In this document: positions 1-7,600 of the stretch, in pieces | How positions within the stretch are numbered: the first letter of the stretch is position 1 | Layout: each line of letters begins with the position of its first letter | NCBI GenBank assembly: GCA_041584055.1 | Contig: JBFHER010000019.1 | Location: 1-25,621 of the forward strand | Direction: 5' to 3' | From: JBFHER01 sp041584055 | GTDB taxonomy: Bacteria; Bacteroidota; Bacteroidia; Bacteroidales; UBA5342 | Length of the DNA: 25,621 nucleotides | The notes under the pieces: model-generated | The model's database searches: none | Seen by the model: the letters and a program-made list of their open reading frames with translations, nothing else | Told to the model about the DNA's origin: nothing | Program-made: the position numbers and the translations under genes

Positions 1-314
1 ATGCCCAGCTCTTCATTGGCTTCCCTCAGAGCTGTCGCTTTAAGATCCACATCCACTTTTTCGCATTTTCCTCCGGGAAATGAAATTTGTCCGCTATGTG
101 GCCCGTTGTACACCGGCCTGCGCATAAAAACGATGTAAGGTTTGTTGTTTTTTTTATAAATTGCCAGTAGAACCGCACTTTTTTTAAGTGACGTCCCCTT
201 TGGCACTTCCAGGGAACGATGTATCGGCGCCATGCGAGCATGAGCCAACTTCCCCGGCAACTCCTTTCCAAGTGCTATCCTTAATTTTTCAACCGCCTCA
301 GCAAATTCCATCAT
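1..314 (-). CDS. NUDIX hydrolase, CoA pyrophosphatase-like (partial, C-terminus outside window)
   Basis: The first 104 codons of a gene running off the left edge. The translated end carries SGQISFPGGK, followed by a spaced Nudix box in which TALREANEELG supplies the REXXEE metal-binding core. The pair of S-G-Q-(I/V)-S-F-P-G-G upstream and a long insert inside the box is the pattern of the NudL/YeaB CoA diphosphatase branch, which cleaves CoA to 4'-phosphopantetheine and adenosine 3',5'-bisphosphate. Two adjacent in-frame ATGs (314 and 311) are possible starts. The first overlaps the TGA of the upstream permease gene in an ATGA, which favours translational coupling. The family call is strong, the exact substrate is inferred, and the C-terminal third is not visible. 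An overlapping ORF at 26-271 in another frame is a shadow of this gene. Confidence 0.85.
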   Translation of the reverse strand, partial: MMEFAEAVEKLRIALGKELPGKLAHARMAPIHRSLEVPKGTSLKKSAVLLAIYKKNNKPYIVFMRRPVYNGPHSGQISFPGGKCEKVDVDLKATALREANEELG

Positions 315-1555
315 TCAAACTGTATTGACTTTGCAGGAATAATCTTTGTTATGATGTACGATGGCAATACCATCATAGAAATTGTCAGGATCAATGTTCC
401 CGCATTAATTGCCGCCCAGAGGAGAAAATTTAAATTAATGGGAACACTATCCACATAATAATTCACCGGATCGAGTGGAATTAAATGCCATCTGGCCTGG
501 ACAAAACAAATAAGTAAAGCAATCACATTTCCCCAAAGCATCCCTTTTCCTGTTAGAAAAAACGACTGATACAAGAATATTTTCCGAATGCTCCAGTTCT
601 CTGCTCCCATAGATTTAAGTATGCCAATCATCTGTGTTCGTTCAAGAATTAAAATCAGAACACCGGATATCATGTTAATGGCTGCCACAGAAATCATCAG
701 AAAAAGGATGATCCAAACATTCATATCAAGCAATGCGAGCCATCCGAAAATATCCCCATAAAGCTCCTTGATGGTTCTGGAAAGCAATGATGATCCATCT
801 TCATTAAAATTATTCGCTGCAATAAGAAAAACTTTTTCTCCGATTTCATCCAGATCATCAAAATCATCCAGCAGTATCTCCAGGCCGCTAACCTGTGTAG
901 AATCCCAGCCATTCAATTTCCTCACCTGCCGTATATCTGTCAGAACAAAGGTTTTATCAAACTCTGGAAAATTCGTTTCATAAATCCCACCGACAATCAA
1001 CGCTCTTCCCCTTATTTTGTTTTGAAAAAAGTAGGTATGGAAACGATCCCCGGGTTTTAGCCCCAACATTTTGGATAAAGATCTGGAAATGATGGCCGTA
1101 TCATTTGTTTCTCCAGTGCCAAAGGTTACACTGTTCCCATCTACCATGGATGCATTAAAGAAATCCCAATCAAAATCAGAATCTAAACCTTTTATCACCA
1201 CCGTTTGAAGTTGCGATTCATGTTTTATGATACCTGGTTCAGTGGCATATTTCTGCATGGAGCGTATGCCCTCAATCTCAGACAGAGTACTTAAAAAAGA
1301 AGAATCCAGAACGATGGGCTGGCTCTTAAAGCTATTATTTGAATCAAAATTGGTAATTCGAATATGCGATCCCAGTCCGATCACCTTCTGAATCACCTCT
1401 TTTTTAAAACCGGTGATAATAGCAACCGTCAGAACCATTACGATCACACCCAGCATGATTCCTGCCAAGGCCACTTTCACTGCCGGTCCGGAAATTCTGT
1501 TCTTATGATCTCCACTAAAGTAGATCCGACGCGCTATGTAATATTCAAAATTCAA
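311..1555 (-). CDS. FtsX/LolC-LolE-like ABC transporter permease
   Basis: Integral membrane permease of the LolCE/FtsX family, expected to work with a LolD-type ATPase in moving lipoproteins from inner to outer membrane. The sequence shows one N-terminal membrane helix (VALAGIMLGVIVMVLTVAII), a large periplasmic domain, and three C-terminal helices with the FtsX-type pattern, including ILERTQMIGILKSMGA before the second. The frame is open to a TTG at 1603, but no ATG exists in the N-terminal part. A second TTG at 1555 begins MNFEYYIARRI, the usual N-terminus of Bacteroidota homologues as I know them. A possible -7 element (TAAATTTG, 1618-1611) would put the TTG at 1603 almost on the transcription start, so I prefer 1555. 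No LolD ATPase lies in the window. The 3' end overlaps the NUDIX gene by 4 bp. Confidence 0.88.
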   Translation of the reverse strand: MNFEYYIARRIYFSGDHKNRISGPAVKVALAGIMLGVIVMVLTVAIITGFKKEVIQKVIGLGSHIRITNFDSNNSFKSQPIVLDSSFLSTLSEIEGIRSMQKYATEPGIIKHESQLQTVVIKGLDSDFDWDFFNASMVDGNSVTFGTGETNDTAIISRSLSKMLGLKPGDRFHTYFFQNKIRGRALIVGGIYETNFPEFDKTFVLTDIRQVRKLNGWDSTQVSGLEILLDDFDDLDEIGEKVFLIAANNFNEDGSSLLSRTIKELYGDIFGWLALLDMNVWIILFLMISVAAINMISGVLILILERTQMIGILKSMGAENWSIRKIFLYQSFFLTGKGMLWGNVIALLICFVQARWHLIPLDPVNYYVDSVPINLNFLLWAAINAGTLILTISMMVLPSYIITKIIPAKSIQFE

Positions 1556-1633
1556 GCCTGCGTTTTCATCAAATGTAAAAAAAGGCGTTAAATAAGAATT
1601 CAACGCCCTGCAAATTTAATCTTTTTTGAAGCT

Positions 1634-2833
1634 TTACGACACCTTTCCCGGATAAACCTTTAGTGCTTCTATCAGTATTTTCAGACACTTCTCAAGGTCT
1701 TCCTTATTTAAAACGTATGCAATTCGAACTTCATTCAACCCCAGTCCAGGTGTTGTATAAAAGCCAGACATGGGTGCCATCATAATGGTGGCATTATCCA
1801 AACGGAAATCGCTTAACAACCACTCACAAAACTTATCGGCATTGTCAACCGGCAAACTGGCAACACAGTAAAATGCACCTTGCGGAATCGGGCAATAAAC
1901 ACCATCAATCCGATTCAAACCATCAACAAGGTACTTACGCCGTTCAACATATTGGTTGTAAACTTTTAGCAAATAATCGTCTGTGGTTCCCAATGAAGCC
2001 TCTGCTGCCAGTTGTCCGATCAGTGGCGGACTTAAGCGCGCCTGACAGAATTTCACCACATTTTCCTTTACTTGCTTATTCTTTGTAATTAAGGCACCAA
2101 CGCGGATACCGCACTCACTGTAACGCTTGGATACCGAATCCAGCAACACTACATTTTCCTCAATGCCTTCCAGATGAAAAGCTGAAATATAAGGAGCACC
2201 CGTATAACAGAACTCCCTGTATACCTCGTCTGAAAACAGAAAGAGGTCATACTTTTTAACGATGTCGCGTATCCTGTTTAACTCATCCTGCGTATAAAGG
2301 TAACCCGTTGGATTATTGGGGTTGCAAATCATGATCCCCTTGGTGCGTGGCGTAATTAATTCTTCAAACTTCTCAACCGGAGGCAAGGCAAAACCATCCT
2401 CTATGTGTGAAGGAATTGTTTTAATCACAGCACCGGCAACAATTGCGAAAGCGGTGTAGTTTGCATAGGAAGGTTCCGGAACAATAATCTCATCCCCCGG
2501 ATCAAGGCAAGACATAAATGCAAAGTTAACAGCCTCACTACCTCCTGTGGTTACGATGATATCCTCTGCTGTAACATCTATATCAAAGCGATGATAATAC
2601 TCTGCCAGCTTTCTCCGAAAACTTGGAATCCCCTCACTTGGGGTGTATTCCAAAATCTCTCTTGTAATGCCTTTAATGGCCGCTAGCGCTTCGGGAGGTG
2701 TGGGTAAATCTGGTTGCCCGATGTTCAGATGATAGACCTTAACTCCATCTTCCTTTGCTTTATCTGCAAAAGGCCCCAATTTCCGAATAGGTGATTGCGG
2801 CATTCTTTTTCCACGTTCCGATGTTACTGGCAT
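1634..2833 (-). CDS. PLP-dependent aminotransferase, class I/II (aspartate aminotransferase-like)
   Basis: Fold-type I aminotransferase of 399 residues, cytosolic. Visible landmarks in order are NIGQPDLPTPP near residue 37, TTGGSEA at 95-101 (phosphate-binding turn), NPNNPTG at 171-177, SDEVY at 201-205 (Asp contacting the pyridine nitrogen) and SVSKRYSECGIRVG at 233-246, where K236 is the predicted PLP Schiff-base lysine. The substrate-carboxylate Arg is likely in NEVRIAY near the C-terminus. The ATG at 2833 fits because the leading MPVTSERGKRMPQSPIRKL matches the usual N-terminus of this subgroup. Substrate cannot be decided from sequence; aspartate or another 2-oxoglutarate-linked amino acid is likely. 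It precedes the permease by about 30-78 bp on the same strand and may be cotranscribed with it. Confidence 0.92.
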   Translation of the reverse strand: MPVTSERGKRMPQSPIRKLGPFADKAKEDGVKVYHLNIGQPDLPTPPEALAAIKGITREILEYTPSEGIPSFRRKLAEYYHRFDIDVTAEDIIVTTGGSEAVNFAFMSCLDPGDEIIVPEPSYANYTAFAIVAGAVIKTIPSHIEDGFALPPVEKFEELITPRTKGIMICNPNNPTGYLYTQDELNRIRDIVKKYDLFLFSDEVYREFCYTGAPYISAFHLEGIEENVVLLDSVSKRYSECGIRVGALITKNKQVKENVVKFCQARLSPPLIGQLAAEASLGTTDDYLLKVYNQYVERRKYLVDGLNRIDGVYCPIPQGAFYCVASLPVDNADKFCEWLLSDFRLDNATIMMAPMSGFYTTPGLGLNEVRIAYVLNKEDLEKCLKILIEALKVYPGKVS

Positions 2834-2854
2834 AATTTTATATTATAAACGCAT

Positions 2855-2878
2855 AAAAACTGATATTTCTCAGTTTTT
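2855..2878. other. Small inverted repeat in the aminotransferase leader
   Basis: AAAAACTGA and TCAGTTTTT form a 9-bp stem around a 6-nt loop (TATTTC). It sits between the predicted -7 element at 2894-2887 and the aminotransferase start, so it would be at the very 5' end of that mRNA. The A/T flanks also make it resemble a weak bidirectional terminator. Confidence 0.45.
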
Positions 2879-2886
2879 TGAGCGAG

Positions 2887-2894
2887 CAAAGATA
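2887..2894 (-). promoter_or_regulatory. Predicted Bacteroidota -7 element for the aminotransferase gene
   Basis: Minus-strand TATCTTTG matches the TAnnTTTG element known from Bacteroides and Flavobacterium. An ATTG at 2918-2915, 20 nt further upstream, is one mismatch from the TTTG -33 element. The predicted transcript would have a leader of about 45-50 nt that includes the small inverted repeat. Confidence 0.45.
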
Positions 2895-2975
2895 ATAAGG
2901 CTTAAAATGAAATGCAATTAATTTTGAAGTACTTAATTAAAATCGAGGAGATCGCTAAAACGTTATTTCTGAGAC

Positions 2976-3698
2976 TTAGTAATGACCGAGTGTTTTGCTT
3001 ATTTTATCCACAAATGGATCCGTATTTGGATCAATGGTACGACCTTCCATTTTTGCTTTCAGCATGGACTTCCGCAATTCAATAAATTCATCACTGATTT
3101 GATTTATTTTGATGCCTTCAGCCACCAATTGTTTATTCAGGGCTGCCAGTTCATCTTCTTTTTGTTTTATAGTTTCTTTATGAGCACTTATTTCGAGATT
3201 CTTTTCATTGATCTCATCCACGCGTTGCGATAACCTTTCTGTTAAATCATTTGATTTATTCCGAACCATCTTTAGAGAATAGTTCAGACTTACAGTGTCT
3301 CGTTTTAACTGTTCAATGGTAAACTCAAGGCGTGTAATCTCGTTACTTGCCTGTGAACTATAATATTGTTGATCCTTATATAAATCCTTTGCTTTGGACA
3401 ATTGTGATTGAGCCCTTGTGAAATTTTCCTGTAACTTTTTCACCTCCAACTTCAATTGATCAATTTCATCCGTATTCTGGGCATTGCTATAATGAAGCTC
3501 CTGCTTCATCTTCTCAAAATCGTTCTCCGCACTCTCCAGGTCAGCTTTAAGGTTATTATTCTCCTTTAATAATGCGTTCGATTGATTAAGGTATCTATTT
3601 TTAAGCGCCTCCATATCAACAAACTTCTTCTTCGAGACGCACCCAGAAAGCATGACAAGACCTAAAATTAAGAACACAACTACGTTCCGATTTCTCAT
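2976..3698 (-). CDS. Coiled-coil lipoprotein of unknown function
   Basis: Not recognised as a named protein. The first 20 residues are a lipoprotein signal peptide (VVVFLILGLVMLSGC) ending in the lipobox LSGC, with C20 as the lipidated cysteine. The +2 residue is Val, not Asp, which by the E. coli rule does not retain it in the inner membrane. Residues about 25-215 are charged, lack Pro and Gly, and show heptad-like Leu/Ile spacing, so a long coiled coil is predicted. This resembles the N-terminal part of Bacteroidota OmpA-like lipoproteins, but no OmpA peptidoglycan-binding domain follows before the TAA. It is divergent from the exported protein at 3752 and convergent with nothing. A periplasmic structural or tethering role is only an inference. 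Confidence 0.8.
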   Translation of the reverse strand: MRNRNVVVFLILGLVMLSGCVSKKKFVDMEALKNRYLNQSNALLKENNNLKADLESAENDFEKMKQELHYSNAQNTDEIDQLKLEVKKLQENFTRAQSQLSKAKDLYKDQQYYSSQASNEITRLEFTIEQLKRDTVSLNYSLKMVRNKSNDLTERLSQRVDEINEKNLEISAHKETIKQKEDELAALNKQLVAEGIKINQISDEFIELRKSMLKAKMEGRTIDPNTDPFVDKISKTLGHY

Positions 3699-3725
3699 CC
3701 GGCTTTTTTTTTACTAATTTTACGC

Positions 3726-3733
3726 CAAATATA
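3726..3733 (-). promoter_or_regulatory. Predicted -7 element for the coiled-coil lipoprotein gene
   Basis: Minus-strand TATATTTG matches TAnnTTTG, about 28 nt from the ATG. A TTTC at 3757-3754 lies 20 nt upstream, a one-mismatch -33 element overlapping the start codon of the divergent gene. Confidence 0.35.
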
Positions 3734-3751
3734 TATAAAAAAAGAAAGGGA

Positions 3752-4933
3752 ATGAAACTTAAGGTTAAATCAACCTCTATTTTATTGTTTTTGTTAGTTT
3801 TCTTATTACCTAAAGATATAATCCTGGCTCAAACTGTTCTTGTTGAAGAAATTCAGATCACCATAAAAGGAACTGCAGTAAGTAAAATAGATAACATGCC
3901 CATTGGCTTTGCAAACATTGGTGTAGAAAACACACTCAGGGGCACTGCAGCAGATGAAAACGGGAAGTTCACCCTGCGTTTTCCGGAGGACCTGGCATCC
4001 AGATCTATTGTTATATCAGCAATCGGGTATGAATCGATCTCGGTTCCCATCGATAAATTAAGGGACAGGGATGAAGAAGTAATGATTGAACTCGCTCCTA
4101 CACAGTACCAAATTGAGGAAGTGAACATCAACGCAGAATCACTAATTCTTTATGGCCATTTGAAAAAAGCAGTTTCAAACATTCCTAAAATTTATGTAAA
4201 CACACCTTTAAAATACACTTTCACTTTTAAAAATCAACTGATCGTTGGTGCAATCAACAAGAGAAGCGAAGGATATGGTTTTATTTACGACAGTGTAGGC
4301 TATCATCGTCAGAATTTTGCAGACAGCTATGCTTCCAGAAGCTATAAGTTTATGGGAATAAACCGCAATTATAAAAATCGCCCCTATGCTGATGGTCTTA
4401 CAAACATGGATGATTTATTAACCTACGATGTTATTCGATCGGCAGGAAACGTCCTGGACATAAGTCACCTTTCTAATTACCGGTTGGAATTGATTGATAT
4501 TAAAAACCATTTAGGAGACACAGTGTACATCATAGGATTTAAGAACCTGAACCCGGATTTAGTTTCAACCGGGGATTTTTACCCTGTTAATTACCATGGG
4601 GAGGTCTATCTCAACATCAGTGACATGTCTGTCATAAAAACAATTATAAGAGGTGAGAGGTCTCAGGAATCCATTCATGGAAGAGCTTTTGCAACAAGTG
4701 GCTCCAAAGATCTTTTTGGGGAAGACATTTCCTATGAAGTAATCACAAATTATCAGAAGAAGAACAAACGATATGCCTTGAGCTCAATAAATTATTCGCT
4801 TAACTTTACAGGATCAGGCAGAAATAAGGGAAAGTCCGTGACTCATTTTGCCATTTCTGACATAAAACCGCTGAATGAACCACTTGCAGAATGGCGGGAT
4901 TATTTTGAAAACACCAGTATTGGAAGACGTTAG
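3752..4933 (+). CDS. Exported protein with CarboxypepD_reg-like domain
   Basis: Protein of 393 residues with a Sec signal peptide (residues 1-26, hydrophobic SILLFLLVFLLP then ILAQ). Residues about 35-115 form a carboxypeptidase-regulatory-like beta-sandwich: GFANIGVENTLRGTAADENG, then GKFTLRFPE and ISAIGYES. In Bacteroidota this domain heads many TonB-dependent receptors and surface proteins. No TonB-dependent barrel follows here, and the remaining 280 residues look like the mixed alpha/beta region of stand-alone family members of unknown function. Its TAG at 4931-4933 overlaps the TAA of the convergent Spy-like gene (4930-4932). The start is supported by purine-rich AAAGAAAGGGA just before the ATG. 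No catalytic motif is visible, so I name only the domain. Confidence 0.85.
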   Translation: MKLKVKSTSILLFLLVFLLPKDIILAQTVLVEEIQITIKGTAVSKIDNMPIGFANIGVENTLRGTAADENGKFTLRFPEDLASRSIVISAIGYESISVPIDKLRDRDEEVMIELAPTQYQIEEVNINAESLILYGHLKKAVSNIPKIYVNTPLKYTFTFKNQLIVGAINKRSEGYGFIYDSVGYHRQNFADSYASRSYKFMGINRNYKNRPYADGLTNMDDLLTYDVIRSAGNVLDISHLSNYRLELIDIKNHLGDTVYIIGFKNLNPDLVSTGDFYPVNYHGEVYLNISDMSVIKTIIRGERSQESIHGRAFATSGSKDLFGEDISYEVITNYQKKNKRYALSSINYSLNFTGSGRNKGKSVTHFAISDIKPLNEPLAEWRDYFENTSIGRR

Positions 4934-5433
4934 CGCGATTCCTTAGATGCGTTCTCAGGTGGTGGTGGCGTTCCATTTCGTTTTCCATCGTGATCTTTTC
5001 TGTTTTGTCCGGATCCATCTTGTTGACCGGATTGTCCTTGTCCTCCACGTTGTTGGTTGGAGCGCTTGATTCTTTCTTTAAATTTCTGACTTCTTTCCTG
5101 TCTGAGTTTATCAAGTTTCACCTGTTGTTCTTTTGTGAGGAACGGCAATATTTCTTTGTTCATTTCCTCCCAAATAGGTTCCACTTTTTTATAACTTTCT
5201 GACATCACCTTGTGGCCTTCCTCAGAATAACGTTTTACGATGGGCATGATCTCTTCAATCTGTTTTGGGCTAGCTTCAACCTGCTCCAGTGCATGTTTCC
5301 AAAACATCGACTCACCTCTTCCCCATGAGTAATTTTTTATCTTATGGGACGTAACGTAGCCATGACTCATAAAACCGATCACAAATCCTAACAGTAAAGT
5401 CAGGCTCAGTTGTAAAAAGATTTTTGTTTTCAT
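4930..5433 (-). CDS. Spy/CpxP-like exported heavy-metal/envelope stress protein
   Basis: A 167-residue protein with an N-terminal hydrophobic segment (residues 5-22, LQLSLTLLLGFVIGFMSHGY) that is either an uncleaved anchor or a signal peptide. It is followed by a helical region: L-E-Q-V-E-A-S-P-K-Q-I-E-E-I, then LPFLTKEQQVKLDKLRQE. The second motif, a helix ending L-T-x-E-Q-x-x-K-L/F-x-x-L-R-x-E, is the LTXXQ-like signature of Spy/CpxP/ZraP relatives. Residues from about 125 are a low-complexity tail rich in Gln, Gly and Pro. It is the third gene after an ECF sigma factor and a small membrane protein with gaps of 12 and 20 bp, so it is probably an output or modulator of that sigma circuit. 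Chaperone or metal-binding function is inferred from family resemblance only. Confidence 0.7.
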   Translation of the reverse strand: MKTKIFLQLSLTLLLGFVIGFMSHGYVTSHKIKNYSWGRGESMFWKHALEQVEASPKQIEEIMPIVKRYSEEGHKVMSESYKKVEPIWEEMNKEILPFLTKEQQVKLDKLRQERSQKFKERIKRSNQQRGGQGQSGQQDGSGQNRKDHDGKRNGTPPPPENASKESR

Positions 5434-5453
5434 ATTTTATCCCTTTTGTGTTT

Positions 5454-5756
5454 TTAGAAATCAGTGATTGACATTGCGATTGCGTTCTCCATCTCTAAAT
5501 CCCCGATTCCGAGCAATGCATCCACGCTGAACCCACCATTCAATACGACGGTGAGAATTAACATTGCCGCAATTGCAAACACACCACTTACAACAACACG
5601 TCGAAAGAATAAATCATAAATTCCGGATGCATAAATTTGATCGTTCAAATGTTCAATTTTACCCATCACCCGTGTCACAAAAAACGGATTAAACGTTTGA
5701 GCATAGTCACTCATTACTTTTTGCACTTCCGGATCAATATTAATGTCCTTTTTCAT
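5454..5756 (-). CDS. Small single-pass membrane protein, candidate anti-sigma factor
   Basis: A 100-residue protein lying immediately behind the ECF sigma gene. Residues 1-50 are soluble and polar (EVQKVMSDYAQTFNPFFVTR), and one transmembrane helix spans about residues 53-72 (VVVSGVFAIAAMLILTVVL). A short acidic C-terminal segment follows, presumably periplasmic. This topology suits an anti-sigma factor that tethers the sigma factor at the membrane. The HxxxCxxC zinc motif of ZAS-type anti-sigma factors is absent; there is no Cys in the protein. Similar small proteins accompany ECF sigma genes in Bacteroidota. Function is inferred from position and topology, not from a recognised family. Confidence 0.6.
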   Translation of the reverse strand: MKKDINIDPEVQKVMSDYAQTFNPFFVTRVMGKIEHLNDQIYASGIYDLFFRRVVVSGVFAIAAMLILTVVLNGGFSVDALLGIGDLEMENAIAMSITDF

Positions 5757-5768
5757 CTTTCCTCCTTT

Positions 5769-6347
5769 TTAATAATCACTTATTGATTCAGTCATCATTC
5801 GCTTTAAAACAACTTTCATCTTTTCCTGAGATCGTGCCAGCCTGCTAAGCACTGTCCCTAAAGGGATATTCAGCATTTCTGCTGTTTCTTTTGTTGAGTA
5901 TCCCTGAATCATCCTCAATACAACAATGGACCTCGATCTTGCATCCAGTGTATCTAAAGCTGCTGTTACCAACTCTGAATTTTCATAATCTTCAGCCTGA
6001 TCTACCTCGTCAATGACGTCGCTTTCTTTCTTATCATCATCTCTATCCTTATAAAAGAAAAAGAGATCGTTTCGTTTTCGTCTTTTTATCTCATTGAGGG
6101 ATAAATTTATTGCAATTCTTGTGAGATAAGTTGAAAGTGAGGCTTCTCCTCTAAATTCCGTCATTGACTTGTAAAAACGAATAAAAACCTCCTGTCCCAC
6201 ATCGTCAGCCTCCGCCACATGTCCCAACATACCATAAACAGTCTTTGCAACGATATCCTGATACCTTTCAACCAGAATTGAAAATGCATATTGATCACCG
6301 TCGCGAACTCGCTCAATAATTTCTATGTCAGTTAATTCCGGCTTCAA
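5769..6347 (-). CDS. ECF-type RNA polymerase sigma factor (RpoE-like)
   Basis: Sigma-70 family protein of extracytoplasmic-function type, about 192 residues from the TTG at 6347. Region 2 contains RDGDQYAFSILVERY and the conserved DDVGQEVFIRFYKSM (core RNAP-binding and -10 recognition helices). Region 4 contains LDARSRSIVVLRMIQGYSTKETAEML and a helix-turn-helix ending GTVLSRLARSQEK. The open frame extends to another TTG at 6422, but the 25 extra residues do not resemble ECF N-termini. The TTG at 6347 has an AGGAG 4 nt upstream and starts MKPELTDIEIIERV, which matches the family. A -7 element (TAAGTTTG) lies at 6381-6374, downstream of the other TTG. It heads a three-gene unit with a membrane protein and a Spy-like protein and is divergent from hpt. 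Confidence 0.93.
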   Translation of the reverse strand: MKPELTDIEIIERVRDGDQYAFSILVERYQDIVAKTVYGMLGHVAEADDVGQEVFIRFYKSMTEFRGEASLSTYLTRIAINLSLNEIKRRKRNDLFFFYKDRDDDKKESDVIDEVDQAEDYENSELVTAALDTLDARSRSIVVLRMIQGYSTKETAEMLNIPLGTVLSRLARSQEKMKVVLKRMMTESISDY

Positions 6348-6373
6348 TCTTCTCCTTATTTCAAGTAATTTGA

Positions 6374-6381
6374 CAAACTTA
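6374..6381 (-). promoter_or_regulatory. Predicted -7 element for the ECF sigma operon
   Basis: Minus-strand TAAGTTTG matches TAnnTTTG and lies 27 nt before the TTG start at 6347. No good TTTG -33 element is seen at 19-21 nt, which would be expected if this promoter is read by an alternative sigma factor, or if it is weak. Confidence 0.4.
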
Positions 6382-6437
6382 GTATCAGTTTTATTCCGGG
6401 AAGTTAGAAATAAAACCTTCAAATGAATAATTTATTT

Positions 6438-6445
6438 TAAATTTG
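6438..6445 (+). promoter_or_regulatory. Predicted -7 element for hpt-adk-obg
   Basis: TAAATTTG matches TAnnTTTG, 20 nt before the hpt ATG. No clear TTTG lies 19-21 nt upstream. The predicted leader is only about 14 nt. Confidence 0.4.
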
Positions 6446-6464
6446 CGGTTTAAACACACAAGAC

Positions 6465-7007
6465 ATGAAAACCATACAAGTGCTCGATAAAACCTTTGAA
6501 TTATCAATTCTCCATGAAGAGATAAGAGGTGCTGTACGAAAAGTAGCAATTCAGATAAATAAAGATCTGGAAGGTAAAACACCCATTTTTCTTTGCATTT
6601 TAAACGGATCCTTTATGTTCGCATCCGATTTATTAAAATACATTGAGTTGCCTTGCGAAGTCAGTTTCGTTAAAATGGCATCATACAATGGGACTACAAC
6701 CAGCGGCAACGTAAAAGAGCTCATTGGTTTTAATGAAGATTTAACTGGCAGAACTGTTATCATTGTTGAGGACATTGTGGATTCAGGGAATACCATGGAA
6801 AAAATTGTTGGTTTGTTGAAAGAAAAAGGTGTTGACGAGATCAAAATTGCCACCTTGCTCTACAAACCTGAAGCCTACAAAAAGGACATTCCACTGGATT
6901 ATGTGGGACTTGAAATCCCCAATGATTTTATCGTGGGTTACGGTCTCGATTACGATGGTCATGGCAGAAACCTAAGAGACATCTACGTAAACATTTCAGA
7001 AAAATAA
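6465..7007 (+). CDS. hpt: Hypoxanthine phosphoribosyltransferase
   Basis: Type I phosphoribosyltransferase of 180 residues for purine salvage: hypoxanthine or guanine plus PRPP gives IMP or GMP and PPi. The PRPP-binding signature VIIVEDIVDSGNT spans residues 98-110, with the acidic pair E102-D103. A PPi-loop-like ILNGSFMFASDL occurs at 45-56 and the flexible-loop segment SYNGTTTSG at 73-81. The C-terminal DYVGLEIPNDFIVGYGLDYD is typical of HPRTs and contacts the purine. Length matches the bacterial family. Next genes adk and obg follow at 12 and 11 bp, so a single transcript is likely; this three-gene order is common in Bacteroidota. Confidence 0.96.
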   Translation: MKTIQVLDKTFELSILHEEIRGAVRKVAIQINKDLEGKTPIFLCILNGSFMFASDLLKYIELPCEVSFVKMASYNGTTTSGNVKELIGFNEDLTGRTVIIVEDIVDSGNTMEKIVGLLKEKGVDEIKIATLLYKPEAYKKDIPLDYVGLEIPNDFIVGYGLDYDGHGRNLRDIYVNISEK

Positions 7008-7019
7008 GATTCAACACAA

Positions 7020-7589
7020 ATGCTTAACATTGTAATATTTGGCCCTCCAGGTTCCGGAAAGGGAACACAAAGTGATAAAATAATAGAAAAACTGGGATTT
7101 GCGCACATTTCAACAGGAGAAATTCTGCGTGCAGAAATAAATGCAGAAAGCGATCTTGGAAAAATAGCGAAGACGTATATTGACGCAGGTCAGCTCGTCC
7201 CTGACGCACTTATTGTAACGATTCTTGAAAAAGAATACGACAAGTTAAGCAATCGCAAAGGTGTTATTTTTGATGGTTTTCCCAGAACCACCACCCAGGC
7301 AGAAGCATTAAAAAAGGTTCTGAATAAGCGGGGCACAGATATTGCTCTGATGCTTTGCCTGGAAGTTGATAGTGATGAACTCATCAAAAGGCTTCTGCAT
7401 CGTGGCAAAACATCCGGCAGATCGGATGACAGGCTGGAAACCATTAAAAAGCGCATCCGTGTTTATGAAGAACGCACGGCTCCTGTGATTCAGTTCTACA
7501 AAGAAGAAGATAAGTACTTTCCAATTCAAGGGACGGGAGATGTTGATGCAATTTTTGCACAGATCTTCACGGCCATTGAATCCATTTAA
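7020..7589 (+). CDS. adk: Adenylate kinase (short, LID-less form)
   Basis: Catalyses ATP + AMP to 2 ADP in the cytosol. The P-loop GPPGSGKGT is at residues 8-16, followed by SDKIIEKLGFAHISTGEILR (AMP-binding helix), IFDGFPRTTTQAEAL (AMP-site signature) and RSDDRLETIKKRI. The protein has 189 residues, and the LID region is the short loop HRGKTSGRSDD rather than the zinc-finger-like long form, as usual in Bacteroidota. It sits between hpt and obg with very short gaps, linking nucleotide salvage with energy charge. Confidence 0.97.
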   Translation: MLNIVIFGPPGSGKGTQSDKIIEKLGFAHISTGEILRAEINAESDLGKIAKTYIDAGQLVPDALIVTILEKEYDKLSNRKGVIFDGFPRTTTQAEALKKVLNKRGTDIALMLCLEVDSDELIKRLLHRGKTSGRSDDRLETIKKRIRVYEERTAPVIQFYKEEDKYFPIQGTGDVDAIFAQIFTAIESI

Positions 7590-7600
7590 AAAAATAAACT

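Noticed and set aside
26..271. 81-residue minus-strand ORF
   Set aside because: It is another frame of the NUDIX gene at 1-314, whose frame shows a clear Nudix motif.
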